Origin: Hanleya hanleyi
Lineage: Eukaryota; Mollusca; Polyplacophora; Lepidopleurida; Hanleyidae
Length of the DNA stretch: 64,000 bases
Assembly (NCBI GenBank): GCA_036873755.1
Contig: JAVTVY010037242.1
Span: 1-64,000 of the forward strand
Direction: 5' to 3'
In this document: in pieces, positions 32,468 to 44,318 of the stretch
Position numbering within the stretch: position 1 is the first letter of the stretch
Layout: every line of letters begins with the position of its first letter
Program-made: the position numbers and the translations under genes
The notes under the pieces: generated by a model
The model's input: the letters and a program-made list of their open reading frames with translations, nothing else
The model's database searches: none
Told to the model about the DNA's origin: nothing

Positions 32468-35400
32468 TTTATGAAAATTAGGGGGGAAACTGTAAAATTT
32501 AGTTCCATCAGAAAAGGGGAACGTGATAAAAAAGAAAACGAACTGGAAGAAAAAATTAAAATACTGGAAGAAGAAATTCAGGCAAATTACATGACGATAG
32601 ATGACGATAAACTAAGACAACTAGAGGAAACTAAAAATAATTTTGAAGAAATACGAAATAATAAAATCCAAGGAATAATCACCCGTGCAAAGGCACGTTG
32701 GATTGAAGAAGGGGAAAAACCCATCAAATATTTTCTAGCGCAAGAGAAAATACATTATACAAATAAAACGATGACGAAGTTGACGACCAACACGGGTGAC
32801 GATGTATACAACACTAACCAAATACTCGATGAACAAAAGAAATTCTATTCTGCACTATACTCGGAACAAGACAACAAAGATGCAAATGTAGAAAACATTC
32901 TAGAGAATCTTAATCTACCTAAACTAACTAATGCGGATTCCAATGACTTAGAGGGGGAAATAACCTACGAAGAAATCACTTCTGCTCTGAAAAACGCTAA
33001 AAATGGGAAAAAGCCCGGGATTGGATGGTTTCCCAGTGGAATTTTTCAAAGTATTTTGGAGACATGTAGAGCAATTCGTACTCAGATCGGTAAACGCTAG
33101 CTGTCGGAAAGGCGAATTTTCGTTTATTCAACGACAAGGAGTCATCACTTGCCTACCTAAACCGAACAAACCAAGAATTTTTCTAAAAAATTGGAGACCA
33201 ATCACCTTACTTAACGTGGTGTATAAATTAGCATTCACATGCATAGCTAACAGATTGAAACTTGTGATAGATAAAATAATTCAGGAAGATCAAAAGGGGT
33301 TTATCCCAGGACGATGTATAGGGGAAAATACTAGACTAATATATGATTTGATGTTTGAGACACGGGAACGGGAAATTCCAGGACTTCTGCTTCTAATAGA
33401 CTTTGAGAAGGCATTCGATTCGATATCATGGAATTTTATGAATAATGTAATCAAAACACTGAATTTTGGAGAAAACATTCAAAAATGGATCAAGACATTT
33501 TATAGTAACATTCAAACCTGTATAATACAAAACGGTCACTTGTCGAGTGCTTTCAAAGTTGAGCGAGGTTGCAGATAAGGAGAATTTCACCATATCTATT
33601 TCTGCTGTGCGCTGAAGTGTTAGGTCACATGATAAGAGAAAACCAGAATATTCGGGGCATTAAAATTGGGAAATGGAATATAAAATAAGCCAATACGCAG
33701 ATGATACTCAGCTAAACCTTGACGGATCAGAGGCGTCTCTGACTGAAGCGCTAAATTGTATCAAGAATTTTTATTATCTCTCGGGGCTGAAAATAAATGT
33801 AGAGAAGACTAAGGCAGCTTGGATAGGTTCGCTCACGGGATCAGAAATAAAACTGTGTCAAGACATGAGACTGGACTGGGTGAATGACTTCACTGCATTG
33901 GGTATTAACTTCTCGACTACGCAGTTCTAGGACATCTGGAACATTAATTATCTAAGCAAACTTGACGATTTGAAAAAAGAGCTCAACAAACTGCGCAACT
34001 TAAGCCTTTTGGGAAAAATAACGGTTATTAAATCTTTAGCTTTGTCGAAACTGATACATCTCTTCCTTTCCTTGCCGAACCCAAACGATGAGTACGGTAC
34101 ATGAAGGAAATCAATAAACTTTTGTATAAATTCCTCTGGAATGATGGTCCGGACAGAATTAAGCGACAAATTTTAACAAAAGACTATGCTAGCGGAGGAT
34201 TGAGGATGATAAATTTAACCAACTTTGTCCAGTCACTAAAGATATCTTGGGTGCGCCGTATAGCATTTCAGACCCGAAAGTGGCAACATATAAATTCCGA
34301 TATATTGACACCAAAGCTATTCGAAGTAGGATCAGGATACCTAGCCGAAGTCATCAAAAACGCAAAAAAATATGTTTTGGAAGGAAGTTTTACAGGCATG
34401 GTACAACTTTAACAAAAAAGTGAAAATCTGTAAAACGGAAGATATTATCAGTGAACCGCTCTGGTACAACACCAACTTCCAAAAGGGGAATATGTTCATA
34501 AAAACTTGGTACGATAGGAAATTACGATTTGTGAGGGACGTTATCAACGACGCCGGAGGTATAAAGACTTTTAATGAATTAAAAAATAACTATCATATTA
34601 CGGGGACATATTTAGATTATAATCGATTAATAAGAACGATACCAAAAAACTGGCTCGACAGCTTGAAACTAAATTGCGTGAGATCCTTGAAACATACACC
34701 AAATATCACTCTCCCGTTGAAGATATTGGCAAGTGAAAGGAAGGGGTGTAGACGTTACTGTGATATATTGAATACAGACTACTCTATACAATACCCTGCC
34801 CAGACTAAATGGGAGAATGAGTTAAACCTCACAGACATCGACTGGGACAAGATTTACTGTAGTAACGTACATTGTTATGCTTATACCAAACTTACCGATT
34901 TTCAATACCGCATCCTTCACAGAATTACAGTTACTAACTCCTTCCTGAATTTAATATCTATTTCAGACTCAGATCTGTGTGATTATTGTAAAGTTGATAG
35001 AGAAACTATATATCATCTATTCACCCAATGCACGTGGGTAAAGCCGTTGTGGTCCGACTTTCAAAGGTGGCTGAACGAAAAACTTGGGATAGTGGAAGAA
35101 ATAACGACAGTAATCATTATTCTTGGGTGGGATAAGAAATTTTGCGCCCGTAATACCCTCCTGACTTTAATGAAAAAATATATATATACGAATAAGTTTT
35201 CAGGAACACGACCTAATTTTCAAGCTCTCTTAAACATCTTCCGTGCCCACTATAAGATTGAGAAGTATATATCCCAGATCAAAGTCTCACCCAGTGGAAA
35301 CGCCAAAAAGTGGCAGCTAATGGCGCCCCTTTTCGAGTCTGACCAACAAGGCGATTAAGTCTAACCTATTGCAACAGAATGGTCACTGCTTAGTTTATAT

Positions 35401-35630
35401 ATTATTCCTGTCACTAAAAGAAATCGGTTGTATTGTTCTTCTTTTCTCTCCTGTTTCTTCCACTTAGTGCCTCCAAGTTCACTACAAGGTATAATAATGC
35501 GAAGTGATATATCTGTTTTATTTTATGTTAGCCCTGGACCATGTGGGATAACATTAGCAATGTCAAACTCGTGGTCGTTTAGTGAATAAATGCCCAATGG
35601 TTTGTCCAGGGTTTAACTGAAAAAAAAAGC
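32468..35630 (+). mobile_element. 5'-truncated L1-like LINE retrotransposon
   Basis: A non-LTR retrotransposon copy of about 3.2 kb with only the second half of its ORF2: the region just before the reverse transcriptase, the reverse transcriptase itself and the C-terminal domain. The apurinic endonuclease and any ORF1 are missing, as is usual for a 5'-truncated insertion. A 3' untranslated part of about 260 bp ends in an A-run near 35,621-35,629. Motif style and the C-terminal CCHC finger point to the L1/Tx1 group. No clear target-site duplication was seen. Confidence 0.85.
32471..35358 (+). pseudogene. LINE reverse transcriptase ORF, broken
   Basis: The protein would copy LINE RNA into DNA at the chromosomal target. 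An N-terminal charged, probably coiled segment (32,471-32,700) precedes the fingers motif GLDGFPVEFFKVFW. The palm contains LLLIDFEKAFDSISW (first catalytic Asp, about 33,392-33,430) and SQYADDTQL (the catalytic Asp pair, about 33,691-33,714). QKGFIPGR and WRPITLLNVVYK are typical. The C-terminal frame 34,372-35,358 carries a finger of the form C-x2-C-x8-H-x4-C (CDYCKVDRETIYHLFTQC). Frame changes near 33,010, 33,575, 33,670 and 34,400 and stops near 33,928 and 34,103 show that it is dead. Even so the motifs are well kept, so the insertion is not ancient. Confidence 0.85.
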
Positions 35631-35639
35631 GAAGTTCAC

Positions 35640-36386
35640 GCAAATGGGGCTAGAAGGGGACAGAATCTCTCACCTCCACACATTAGAGCATAATGGAGAG
35701 CGATTATGTGCCGGGGAAGAATATGCCAGCTTGCACCTGCGTATCAGTCCATTAAACAGATTGCCTTTGATTATTAGTTGCAAAGAAGGCGGAAAATAAT
35801 GGCGAACATTCTGATCTTGGGCAGAGATTAAGTTTAGGTTAACGAATTGGCACTTTTTCGAGACATATATACTCGCTTTGGCTAGAAGACATTTTTCCGT
35901 TGTGTGTGCTTTTCTTGCACCTTCCTGTGTGTTACCTAGTATATGATGGTAACAACCGAAATGCAGAGTTACGTAACAAATGACGCTCATTCATATAATT
36001 GACAACAGAGGATTTTAAACCAATGGAATTGCATGAAATCAATTTCTCCTTATCAAAAGTCCCCATGCCCATTATTCTTATTTAGTTTGAGTCTTATCAC
36101 TTAGGAACCGGGTAACCTCTTTCTTGCCATCATTGTTGACGTTGACACTGATGGTTCCTTGTCCGTTGAGGAAGAAACAACACCTGATTGTAAATAGAAA
36201 CAAATGGTTCAACCTGCAAAATCTATTGTCAATTATTCATGCGCAATTAAATAAGCGTTTCCACATTCCTCCTTTAAACTCCGTCGTCCATAATTCTTTG
36301 AAGATATTTCTGGTTCCCTATTTGGTAGTCTGAAGCCATCACGGTTATAGCGGTGGCTCCCAAATACCGATTATTTCTATTTTCAG
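35640..36386. other. Non-coding, probable intron before the next exon
   Basis: No recognised gene. The end (TTATTTCTATTTTCAG) is a good splice acceptor for the exon that follows. Confidence 0.4.
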
Positions 36387-36646
36387 TTTCAGTGTTAGAG
36401 AATCTTCTGACTTCCATCCATCTGACGTCAGAGCCCGCTTGGACGAGAACGGAAAAATACGTCACCGGCTGTGCCAGGATTTGTGGAAAAAAGGAAACCT
36501 TCTGTGAAGTGTTTAACTTCCACGCGGCTAGTTCCACGTGCAATGGGTATACGTCTGGGGCAGAGGTAGATGACAGAAATTACGTCCCTGAAGACGGCTG
36601 GACAGTTTGGAGGTTTCTAATTCGGGAACAAATCGATGACGAATAG
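36387..36646 (+). CDS. Last exon of a gene with a PAN/apple-like domain (partial)
   Basis: An open frame follows a strong acceptor (CTATTTTCAG, with a second possible AG at 36,392) and runs about 86 codons to a TAG stop. It reads VLENLLTSIHLTSEPAW, then CARICGKKETFCEVFNF, then STCNGYT and ends in DGWTVWRFLIREQIDDE. The spacing C-x3-C-x6-C-x3-F-x-F-x5-C is the core pattern of PAN/apple domains, extracellular modules that bind proteins or carbohydrates and are very common in molluscan secreted proteins. Such a protein would be expected to be secreted; the signal peptide would be on an upstream exon, which was not found in the window. The short tail after the domain suggests that this domain ends the protein. 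Confidence 0.6.
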
Positions 36647-36799
36647 AGGATATGGTGCACTGCAGAACGACGGCACAAGTCGAGTGGGATATTTCTATCT
36701 CCCGATTTCTTTCCTCTGGCTAGTTACAATCAGAAATACATGTGGTATATACCTAAGTAAAGGAATTCAGTGTTCGCCGTATTAATTAGACATCCCCAA

Positions 36800-37190
36800 G
36801 GATGAATTATGTGTCTGTATGTTTCTTCTTCTTCTGCTTCTTTTTTTTCCACTTTCGTTTCCGTAGGCATGGTAGGATAACTTTTGAATGCCTTTGTCAA
36901 TCAACTCGAAATTTGTGGTGCATAGTGCTCCATAGAGGAAGAGGAAGACACCTATTGTTTTTCAGCTCTGTCCGAAACTGGGTTTTTGTCTACAATATCC
37001 CTTATACGCAATTTTTTCTTTTGTTCAGTTTTTTCCATCGAATAACTTCTGAATGCCTTCGTCAATCAACTTCAAATTCGTTGTGCATATTTCTCCTTTC
37101 TAGGGGAAGACAGCTCGGTCCGAAACTGGATACTTGTATTTTTTTTCTACAATTTCGCTTATACGCAAATTATCCATCTGAACCTTTGGT
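36800..37190. repeat. Two diverged copies of a about 190-bp unit
   Basis: GGATAACTTTTGAATGCCTT / GAATAACTTCTGAATGCCTT, GTCAATCAACT(C/T), TCCGAAACTGG and CTTATACGCAA(A/T)TT appear in the same order at about 36,867-37,010 and 37,038-37,170. Confidence 0.75.
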
Positions 37191-37254
37191 AAAGTGGCTG
37201 TCTCTGTTTGGGTACCAATGTCCATATTCTCATTTGCGTAGATAGCACATTAGT

Positions 37255-37492
37255 GATTGGTTGACAACCATGACCCAGAAAGGTCACTGTTGGGTTCAAA
37301 ATAGTGGCTGGTCATTGGCTCAATGTATGACCTCGGAAGCCATTTGCCTAGCGTCCTGTCTTTGTCTCGTGTTCTGCCCTCAGTGTTTTATACGGTAGAT
37401 AGTTCCACTTGGCTGTGTGATGCTTAGTTGGTTCCTCGCCATTTGACTGAAGTAATGTTGAAAGCGACGTTAAATCCCATTCACTCACTCAC
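37255..37492 (+). mobile_element. SINE with GAAAGCGACGTTAAA tail
   Basis: The 3' end reads TTTGACTGAAGTAATGTTG, GAAAGCGACGTTAAA, TCCCATTCACTCACTCAC, the same tail as at 13.09 kb and (minus strand) 61.41 kb. The 5' limit is uncertain; no clear polymerase III box was found, so this may be 5'-truncated. Confidence 0.5.
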
Positions 37493-37679
37493 TGCATCTA
37501 ACGCACATTCAGTGCCTGGTTTACAGCCATGCCATTCAGTCATGCACAGTATGGTGATTTTAGGACATTTATATACATTTCTACCACAATGAATTTCACA
37601 GACAAAGTGGCGTTGCAAATTTTACAACCAATGACATAGATACATTAATTCAAGTATATCTCGGTGCTATCTCCAGCAG

Positions 37680-38590
37680 CTTTACAAGTGACAAGATCAT
37701 GCAATTGTTTTGTGCCGATCCACACATAGGTGGCGCCACCTTGGGGCAAAGTTACAATTTCATTTCTGGACAACAATCATTGAAAAACCAAACAATTGTA
37801 TTTCAAATTCGGTAAGTGGGTCCCTTGCCTAAAGATCTTCCTTGGAATTGTTTTTCATGTCGATTCGTCTCCAGGTTGGGGCCAAGTTAAAATTGCATTT
37901 CCAGACAATAACTTTTAAAAAGCTGGACTGAAGCTTTCCAAATTTTGTATGTAGTTCCCTGGCCTCAATATCTCGCTTGGTATTGTTTTTTATGCCGATC
38001 CGCATATCGGTGGCGCCACCTGGGTGTTAATTTGAAATTGCGTTTCTGGGCAATAACTTCTTTCCAAATTGGGTATATGAGTGATCTCGCTTGGGAGTTT
38101 CTTTCATGCCGATCGGCTTATAGGTGGCGCCTTCTGTGGGTTGATTAATTTTTTGGGGGGTAAAACTGGGCAAATTCAATTCTCTATTTCCAATATCGGG
38201 GGATCTTACCTCAAGGTCTCTGTTGGGATTGTTCTTCGTGCCAACCCGCCTATAGGGGGCGCCACCTGTGGGCCAAGTTAAAATTGCGTTTCTGGACGGT
38301 AAATTTTGAAAAATTGAACGGATTCTTTTCAAATCAATGGTATATGGGTACCTTTCCTCAAGTTCTTACTTGAGATTGTGTTGCCTGTCAATCTGCCTGT
38401 AGGTGGAGCAACCTGAGGACCAAGTTAAAATTGAGTTTCCGGACAATTACTTTTGAAAACCTGAACGGATTCTTCCCAAATTCGTCATGTAAGTACTTTC
38501 CCTCAAGTTATCGTTTGGGAATGTTTTTGTGCCGATTCACCTATAGGTGGCACCACCCGGAGGTCATGTTAAAATTGTTTTTCCTAAGTT
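37680..38590. repeat. Degenerate about 135-bp tandem repeats with GGTGGCGCCACC
   Basis: About six diverged units share GATC(C/G)(A/G)C...TAGGTGGCGCCACC, AAGTTAAAATTGCGTTTC, TGGACAATAACTTTTGAAAA, and CTCAAG(T/G)TCTTACTTG-like text. The palindrome GGTGGCGCCACC is perfect near 37,729 and 38,008 and degenerate near 38,122, 38,257, 38,402 and 38,546. No coding function. Confidence 0.8.
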
Positions 38591-38858
38591 TTGCTTTATT
38601 ACTCTCTACATAAATAATTCATAGTTCTCTCATAGCACGCATATTGCTTTATTTAGAAAAAAATGTGGGGTTGAAATGTTTGATTTTAAATATGCTGTTG
38701 TTTCTTTACGGACCGAACCTAAGGAACGATAACACTTAAATCGTACATATTCTCTTGAAGCAAGATGATGTTGACAAAAAATCTTTATTGTCACATTTTT
38801 TCTCATTCTCTTAAAATTATTGCCAGTAATAACTCCACGATTTGATATATTTTTGATA

Positions 38859-38898
<40 letters not shown>

Positions 38899-39089
38899 TC
38901 AGAATTTTGTAATGGTTTAAACCATCTGTAATGGCATGTGACCACATTAAGCGGCAGGTTGTCATTATCTGTTTTTTTACCTTTTTATATTAGTATTATC
39001 CTTTTCTCATTATTTTTGTATTATTACTATTATTATTAGGTCTCTTCCCAACTATATATGTTGGGGAAAGACATCTTGTGTTTGTGCTA
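38591..39089. repeat. Non-coding stretch with a GA microsatellite
   Basis: A perfect GA run of about 15 units lies at about 38,866-38,895. The rest is AT-rich with no gene. Confidence 0.8.
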
Positions 39090-39640
39090 TTTGTCGGTCT
39101 GTCTGTCTGTCCCCTATATATCCTTGCCTGCAAGATATCTGGAGAACTACTGGACGAAATTCACCAATTTTGGTGTGTGTGCGTGCATCCGTCCGTGTCC
39201 GGTGTCCGTCCGTCTGCCTGTCTACTTTTGCATGTATGTACAGGACTTGTCTGCAAAATATCTGGAGAACTAGTAGAATGAATTTCACAAAACTTGGATG
39301 GAATGTTCATTGGATTGTCCTCCTCATCTGATTAGGTTTTGTGTGGGTGCGTGCGTTCACCCGTGTCCGGTGTCCGTCCGTCCGTCCGTCTATCTACGTG
39401 TGCATGTATATACAGGCCTTGTCTTCAATATATTTGGAGAACTACTGGATGGAATTTCACCGAACTTGGATGGAAGCTTGATTGGAATGGCCTCCTCATC
39501 TGATTAGATTTTGGTATGTGTGTGTGTTTGATGTCTGTCCGTCCGTCCGCGCACTTGTGCATGTACATTCAGGCCTTATCCTCAAGATATCTGGAGAACT
39601 ACTGGACGAAATTTCATTCAGTTGAATCTATTTATTAAGG
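39090..39640. repeat. About 155-bp tandem repeats with GTCCGTCC runs
   Basis: Four units share ATATCTGGAGAACTACTGGA, GAATTTCACCAAACTTGG-like text, a GTGTGTGCGTGC part and TGTCCGTCCGTCCGTC runs. The ATCTGGAGAACTA core occurs at about 39,137, 39,260, 39,432 and 39,590. Confidence 0.8.
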
Positions 39641-40205
39641 AGCCAATTTCAAGTTCAAACAACAACAACAACTCCTTTTCATTTATTCACATAGCATTTC
39701 TATCCTTCGGCCTAACAGACTGCTGGGTCTTGTCTGCATCTTCATCCGGTAGAAATGCTATGAGATCTTAATTAATATTTTCGGATGCGCAACTTTGTTT
39801 CGGATGCTTATTGCTACATCTATTTTGTAGCCCTTCCTCATAAATAATGTGCCAACTTAAGGCAAGGTGGGAGGTTGGGAAAGACGTTTTCTTTATTTTT
39901 TTATTTATTATTATTATTATTTTTAAGCCCTGGACATTACCACTCTTTATTTATTCAGGTATTTGGTCACGATTTCACAGTTTTGCCCTTCCATTCCCCA
40001 CGTGACCTGAGAGTAACAGGGTGGAATGTATTTAATCATTAAACAAAGAAGACATGATGATAAATAAGTTACACGTATCACATGAAATTTAACATTTGTT
40101 CGCAATGTGGCATGTTGAACAAGTGATGGATCTGATAGTCATTTCAAGAATAGGCCAAAATCTGATCAATTATTGTATCCATGAACTTGTGTTTACTTCA
40201 GAACA
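39641..40205. other. Non-coding stretch, nothing recognised
   Basis: AT-rich DNA with short ATT and AAC runs; no gene. Confidence 0.4.
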
Positions 40206-40207
40206 CT

Positions 40208-42535
40208 CAGGGTAAATTTGATATCGTTCAGAAAATGGTGAAATTCTTCTCATTCTCTCCTACTTTGCACTTATAAGTAAAGAATTTAGCTTGCATGTTG
40301 AGGTAATTAAGACAATCTTTCTTCTCAGTATCTGCAATACCATACAAATAAGATTGCCTATCAACAGTAACATCTAGTAAGGTTTTAATCCAATCAAAAT
40401 ATTTAACTATGAAGTTTTCAAATTGGAAACAGTCCAGGAAATAATGTGACATATAATTCTCTTTTTGACACTCTGGACAATCTGGAGAGGAAGCAATTTT
40501 GATTTTTGCGTGTGCTTATTTTCAGTGGGCAAATCGAAAATAGGAAACAGGCTATGTGTGGTGTCATCTTCATTGAGATTATGGGCAATTTGAAAGCTTA
40601 GAATATGTTTATAAAAAAATTTAGTGCTTGTTTTAGGGTTACCTAAAAACATGTCTTCAGTTACTTTAGGGGTATGTTTAAGTTGACAGATGAATATTAA
40701 ATAAGTTCTGACCTGTAGCACGTTTTATTGATGTTAACACTTTTTATATAATCCATATTTAACTTGCATTTTGTATTTTCTGTACAATGCCCGCAGTGTC
40801 AAAACTTCTCCATTATCATTCATCACATCTCTGATGTATACTATTCCAGCTTTTACCCATGCCTCAATGTATACGAGAGATTTATTTGAAGTAACCTTTC
40901 GATTATTCCAAATAATTTCATCAAATATGTCTGTATTTGTATTCTGAATATCTGCCCAAAACTGTAGGACCTCTTTATAGAAATGTGGAAGTGATACATT
41001 ATTTAAATTGTAATTACAATGAAGGAAAAAAGTTAGTCCTCTTACACTACTTAATTTCACATCAAGAATGCCTTTCCAGAAACTATTTTCTTCAGATGAG
41101 AAGTATCTGTTCAACCATTTTAGTTTAAAGTCCTTATTCATGATTGAGAAGTCAATAGCATTTAAACCACCCGAAACAGGGTGTTTTACAAGTATTGCTC
41201 TTTTGACTTTTTCAGATTTATAGTTCCAGATGAAACAAAAGAATTCTTTGTTAATTTTTGATATTGTTTTCTTATTAATAGGTATATGGCTGGCTAGGTA
41301 AACTAATCGAGACAGTCCCTCTCCTTAGATAATAATACTCTCCCTAACATAATTAAATTCCGTATTTTATACCATATTTTAAAACGTGTTTGTATTTTCT
41401 CAATAGAAATAATTGTGTTTTCATCCAATTTTTTCCTATATCTGGATATTTTAACACCCAAAAATTTAACACCATCATGTTTTAACTGTAATTTGGGAAT
41501 AATATCTTGACAGACCTTATCTTGTATTAGCATATTGTTGATATCTCAAGATTGAGTTTCACCTCACTAATACTTTCAACTACAGAGTAAAATTTCTGAG
41601 ATCTTTCAGCAGATAATATATTTTTCAGAGTCAGTGTTGTATCATCTGCGAAGTAAATGCCTTTTGTCTCAAAATCAGTTAACCCCTTTTACTTCAACAT
41701 TACCGCTGAAATTGATGTTAATTAATTCCATGCATAAAAATATTCGGAGGCAATGGACAGCCCTGGCGGGTACCTTTTGAGATAGGGAACCAGCCGGTAG
41801 ACACTCCCTTATTAATGACACAAGTTTCTATGCTAGTATAAAATAATTTCAGCCAGTTTGAAATCTGTGGCCCGAAATTAAATGCTTCAAATTCCTTGTG
41901 CATGAACTCCGATTCCACTGAATCAAAGTCCAGAAACAATAGATACACAGTCTCGTTATCTTCGTTAAGTTTCCAGACGGTCTAAAATGAATCTGATATA
42001 ATTTTTCACCGATGTACCTTTGCTTTAGAAACCCAGTTTGAGTTGGGTGGATAATATCATTCAGTACAGTTTTCAGTCGATTTGCAATAGTTTTTGCAGC
42101 AGTTTTGTAATCTACGATCAGAGATATGGGAGTATTGTATATTACTCAAGTATTGTTTGTCTTTTCCAGGTTTTTCGAGTAGGGTAATGACCCCCCCCCC
42201 CCCCTCCTTCTTTGCGAAGTACCGAGTTCCCCTAAATGGTACGCCTCGATCATTGCACTAAGATAAAGATCTTTAACATCTTCCCAAAACGATTTATAAA
42301 ATTCGGAAGGGATACCAAAACAATATTTTATACTTTTCTCTCTTTTTCAACCAATTACTTCTTGGTCGAATGAAGGAGCCAAAAGCTTTGTTTTCATATA
42401 ACTCTTCCAACCTTTTTGTTGCAATATTGTATTCCTCAAGCAGGTTATCACCAAGAGCTGGTTGTAAATGTTGATCTAGGATTGTTATCGTTCGTAAAAT
42501 TTTCTTTTCTTGTTTAGTCTTCTCTTTTTACCTCC
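40208..42535 (-). mobile_element. Second LINE copy, older, minus strand
   Basis: A degraded non-LTR retrotransposon reading from about 42,535 down to 40,208. Only part of ORF2 remains. Recognisable, in order: a segment before the reverse transcriptase, GIPSEFY-like fingers, palm motifs, the C-terminal region and a CCHC finger. It has many stops and frame changes and a C-run at 42,189-42,203. It is clearly distinct in sequence from the copy at 32.5 kb but of the same broad L1-like type. Confidence 0.8.
40228..42520 (-). pseudogene. Decayed LINE reverse transcriptase ORF
   Basis: Fragments in different frames together cover an ORF2. 41,718-41,948 has LLFLDFDSVESEF (first palm motif) and GTRQGCPLPP, the classical RQGCPLSP motif. 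The catalytic GIYFADDTTL is at about 41,634-41,663. 41,303-41,533 has the VKFLGVKISRYRK motif that follows the palm. 40,734-41,141 and 40,228-40,721 are the C-terminal region, with a finger C-x2-C-x7-H-x4-C (CPECQKENYMSHYFLDC) near 40,430-40,480. The fragments are separated by stops and frameshifts, so no functional product is expected. Confidence 0.8.
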
Positions 42536-42635
42536 GTCGATCAGACGGAGGTCTAGGAGCGCAACGTGAAATCTCCCGCCAAATAATTGTCATATGGGGA
42601 ACCCACGACTCGTGTGATTTCCAATAGGGATTGCC

Positions 42636-42848
42636 ATGGTTCCCGACGAAATTTTGAAAAATTTCTGGACACAAATGAATGCTTACGTCACAAAAGGTGT
42701 GTATCCTTTGCAGCGCTTCCACCGGGTCTCTTTATTCCAGGGTACTAAATTCGCGCGTGTACTTATAGCTTCGGTTATGCGACGAAGACAAACCTGCGCT
42801 TTCATAAAAAGTAAATTTTCACGAAAGAAAAACTCGCATTCCAGATAG
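42636..42848 (+). CDS. Small open frame, uncertain
   Basis: A 70-codon frame starts at an ATG in a good context (TTGCCATGG) and reads MVPDEILKNFWTQMNAYVTK, later with a basic end RRRQTCAFIKSKFSRKKNSH. No domain is recognised and no splice sites were clear. The preceding inverted phrase CCGTCGATCAGACGG and GGAGGTCTAGGAGCGC also occurs in altered form at 45.61 kb (CGACGGAGGTCTTTGCGCTC), which suggests repeat sequence. It may be chance. Confidence 0.2.
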   Translation: MVPDEILKNFWTQMNAYVTKGVYPLQRFHRVSLFQGTKFARVLIASVMRRRQTCAFIKSKFSRKKNSHSR

Positions 42849-42974
42849 TATAATTGGAAACTTCCTCGAGAATCTCTGAATCGGCAAAAAGATAAAGGAC
42901 GAGTGTCATTCACCAGGATGCGAGTCGGAAGTGAGAAGTCAAATTCAAAGTCAGAGGTCAAAAACGTAAAACTC

Positions 42975-44318
42975 CGAAGAACTCTCTCGGCTTTTTCTTT
43001 TCTTTTTTTTTAGTTGGGGGGGGGAGGGTTGGGGAGATAGCGACTGAAAAAATATATCTTCCCATGCTTCAATCGTTATCTGTGAATCCGATCAACAACC
43101 TAGACGGATAATCTGTCAAAAATTATCCGTCGTCTGGGTAAGGTTGAAGGGTCATCGGAAGCTCGAACTGTGATACAGGCAAAAACTGTTGTTGTTGTAG
43201 TCTGGAAAAATAACTCTGCCTCACGAGGCGCTCTCTCGGCTTTTTCTTTTCCTTTTGTTTGAAGATGGGGGGGGGGGGGAGATAGCGACTGGAAATATAT
43301 ATCTTCCCATGATACTTCAATCGTGCGCTCATGAATTCCACGGAAAAGCGGACATTGCTAAACAGCCCTTTTTCGCATAAAATTCACTCCACATTCTGTC
43401 GTAGACCCTATATTAGCATGCTGTTTGTTCTATTCGCTTCCTATGATCCCCGGGAACAAGCCAATAATAGAGAAGATGTGTTTTAATAGCGAAATATTTT
43501 TCAAGCAATTTTTTAACATGAAGAACTCGGGAAATTCTAAATTGTCAAAGAAGAAAAATTGCACTTTACTGAAAAGTATACTATTTTGAAACATCTGCAG
43601 AAAAGATATGCATGTGGCGGGAGCTGTATACCTTAGTAAAAATAAGAGGTCAGAGTTTTAATTTTCTAAGTAGAAGAGATAAACTCACTCTAGGAATATT
43701 TTTTTGAAGAAAATGTGTAATTAATAAAGCACTTTTACCGATAAGATTTAAAAAGCGCACTCGTGATTCCATCACGATTTTTTGTCGATTCCGTCACGGA
43801 CTAGATTTAACCCCTGGGATGATCCAGTCGCGTTTTTCTCACGATGAAAAAAATCTTATCATCCTTGGGTACTGTATGTTAGTAAGAGAAGTCATATAAG
43901 AATAGTCAGATTGAAACAGAGCAGCAAAAAAATAGACAAGCAACACTAGTCAAGAGTCATGTCCATTTCAGGTGATTCCGTCACGAACAATTCGAAGCAT
44001 GATTTACTGAAAATGCTGGATCATCTGTAGATTTTTCATGGATCCGTAAACAGATGTCATATAGAATAGCAAACTAAACTTGAAACTACATGGGTAGTAT
44101 GACCACGGAACTTCCGAGTAGACTTTGAATAAAGAAAAAGTCTTCCCAACGGTGATTCCGTCACGGTGGAATTCATGATCTGTGAATCCGATCAACAACC
44201 TAACCGGACAATCTGTCAAAAATTATCCGTCGTCTGGGTAAGGTTGAAGGGTAATCGGAAGCTCGGACTGTGATACAGGCAAAAACTGTTGTTGTTGTAG
44301 TCTAGAAAAATAACTGGC
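42975..44318. repeat. Duplicated about 138-bp block and GTGATTCCGTCAC motifs
   Basis: ATCTGTGAATCCGATCAACA through ACTGTTGTTGTTGTAGTCT, about 138 bp, is present at 43,078-43,214 and again at 44,176-44,314 with few differences. The phrase GCTCTCTCGGCTTTTTCTTT followed by a G-run and GAGATAGCGACTG is also duplicated (about 42,985 and 43,230). Between the copies GTGATTCCGTCAC or close variants occur at about 43,762, 43,972 and 44,152. Confidence 0.75.

Noticed and set aside
39090..39640. Cysteine-rich frames of 67-71 codons
   Set aside because: Overlapping frames in three phases over GTCCGTCC tandem repeats, with no signal of selection on one frame.
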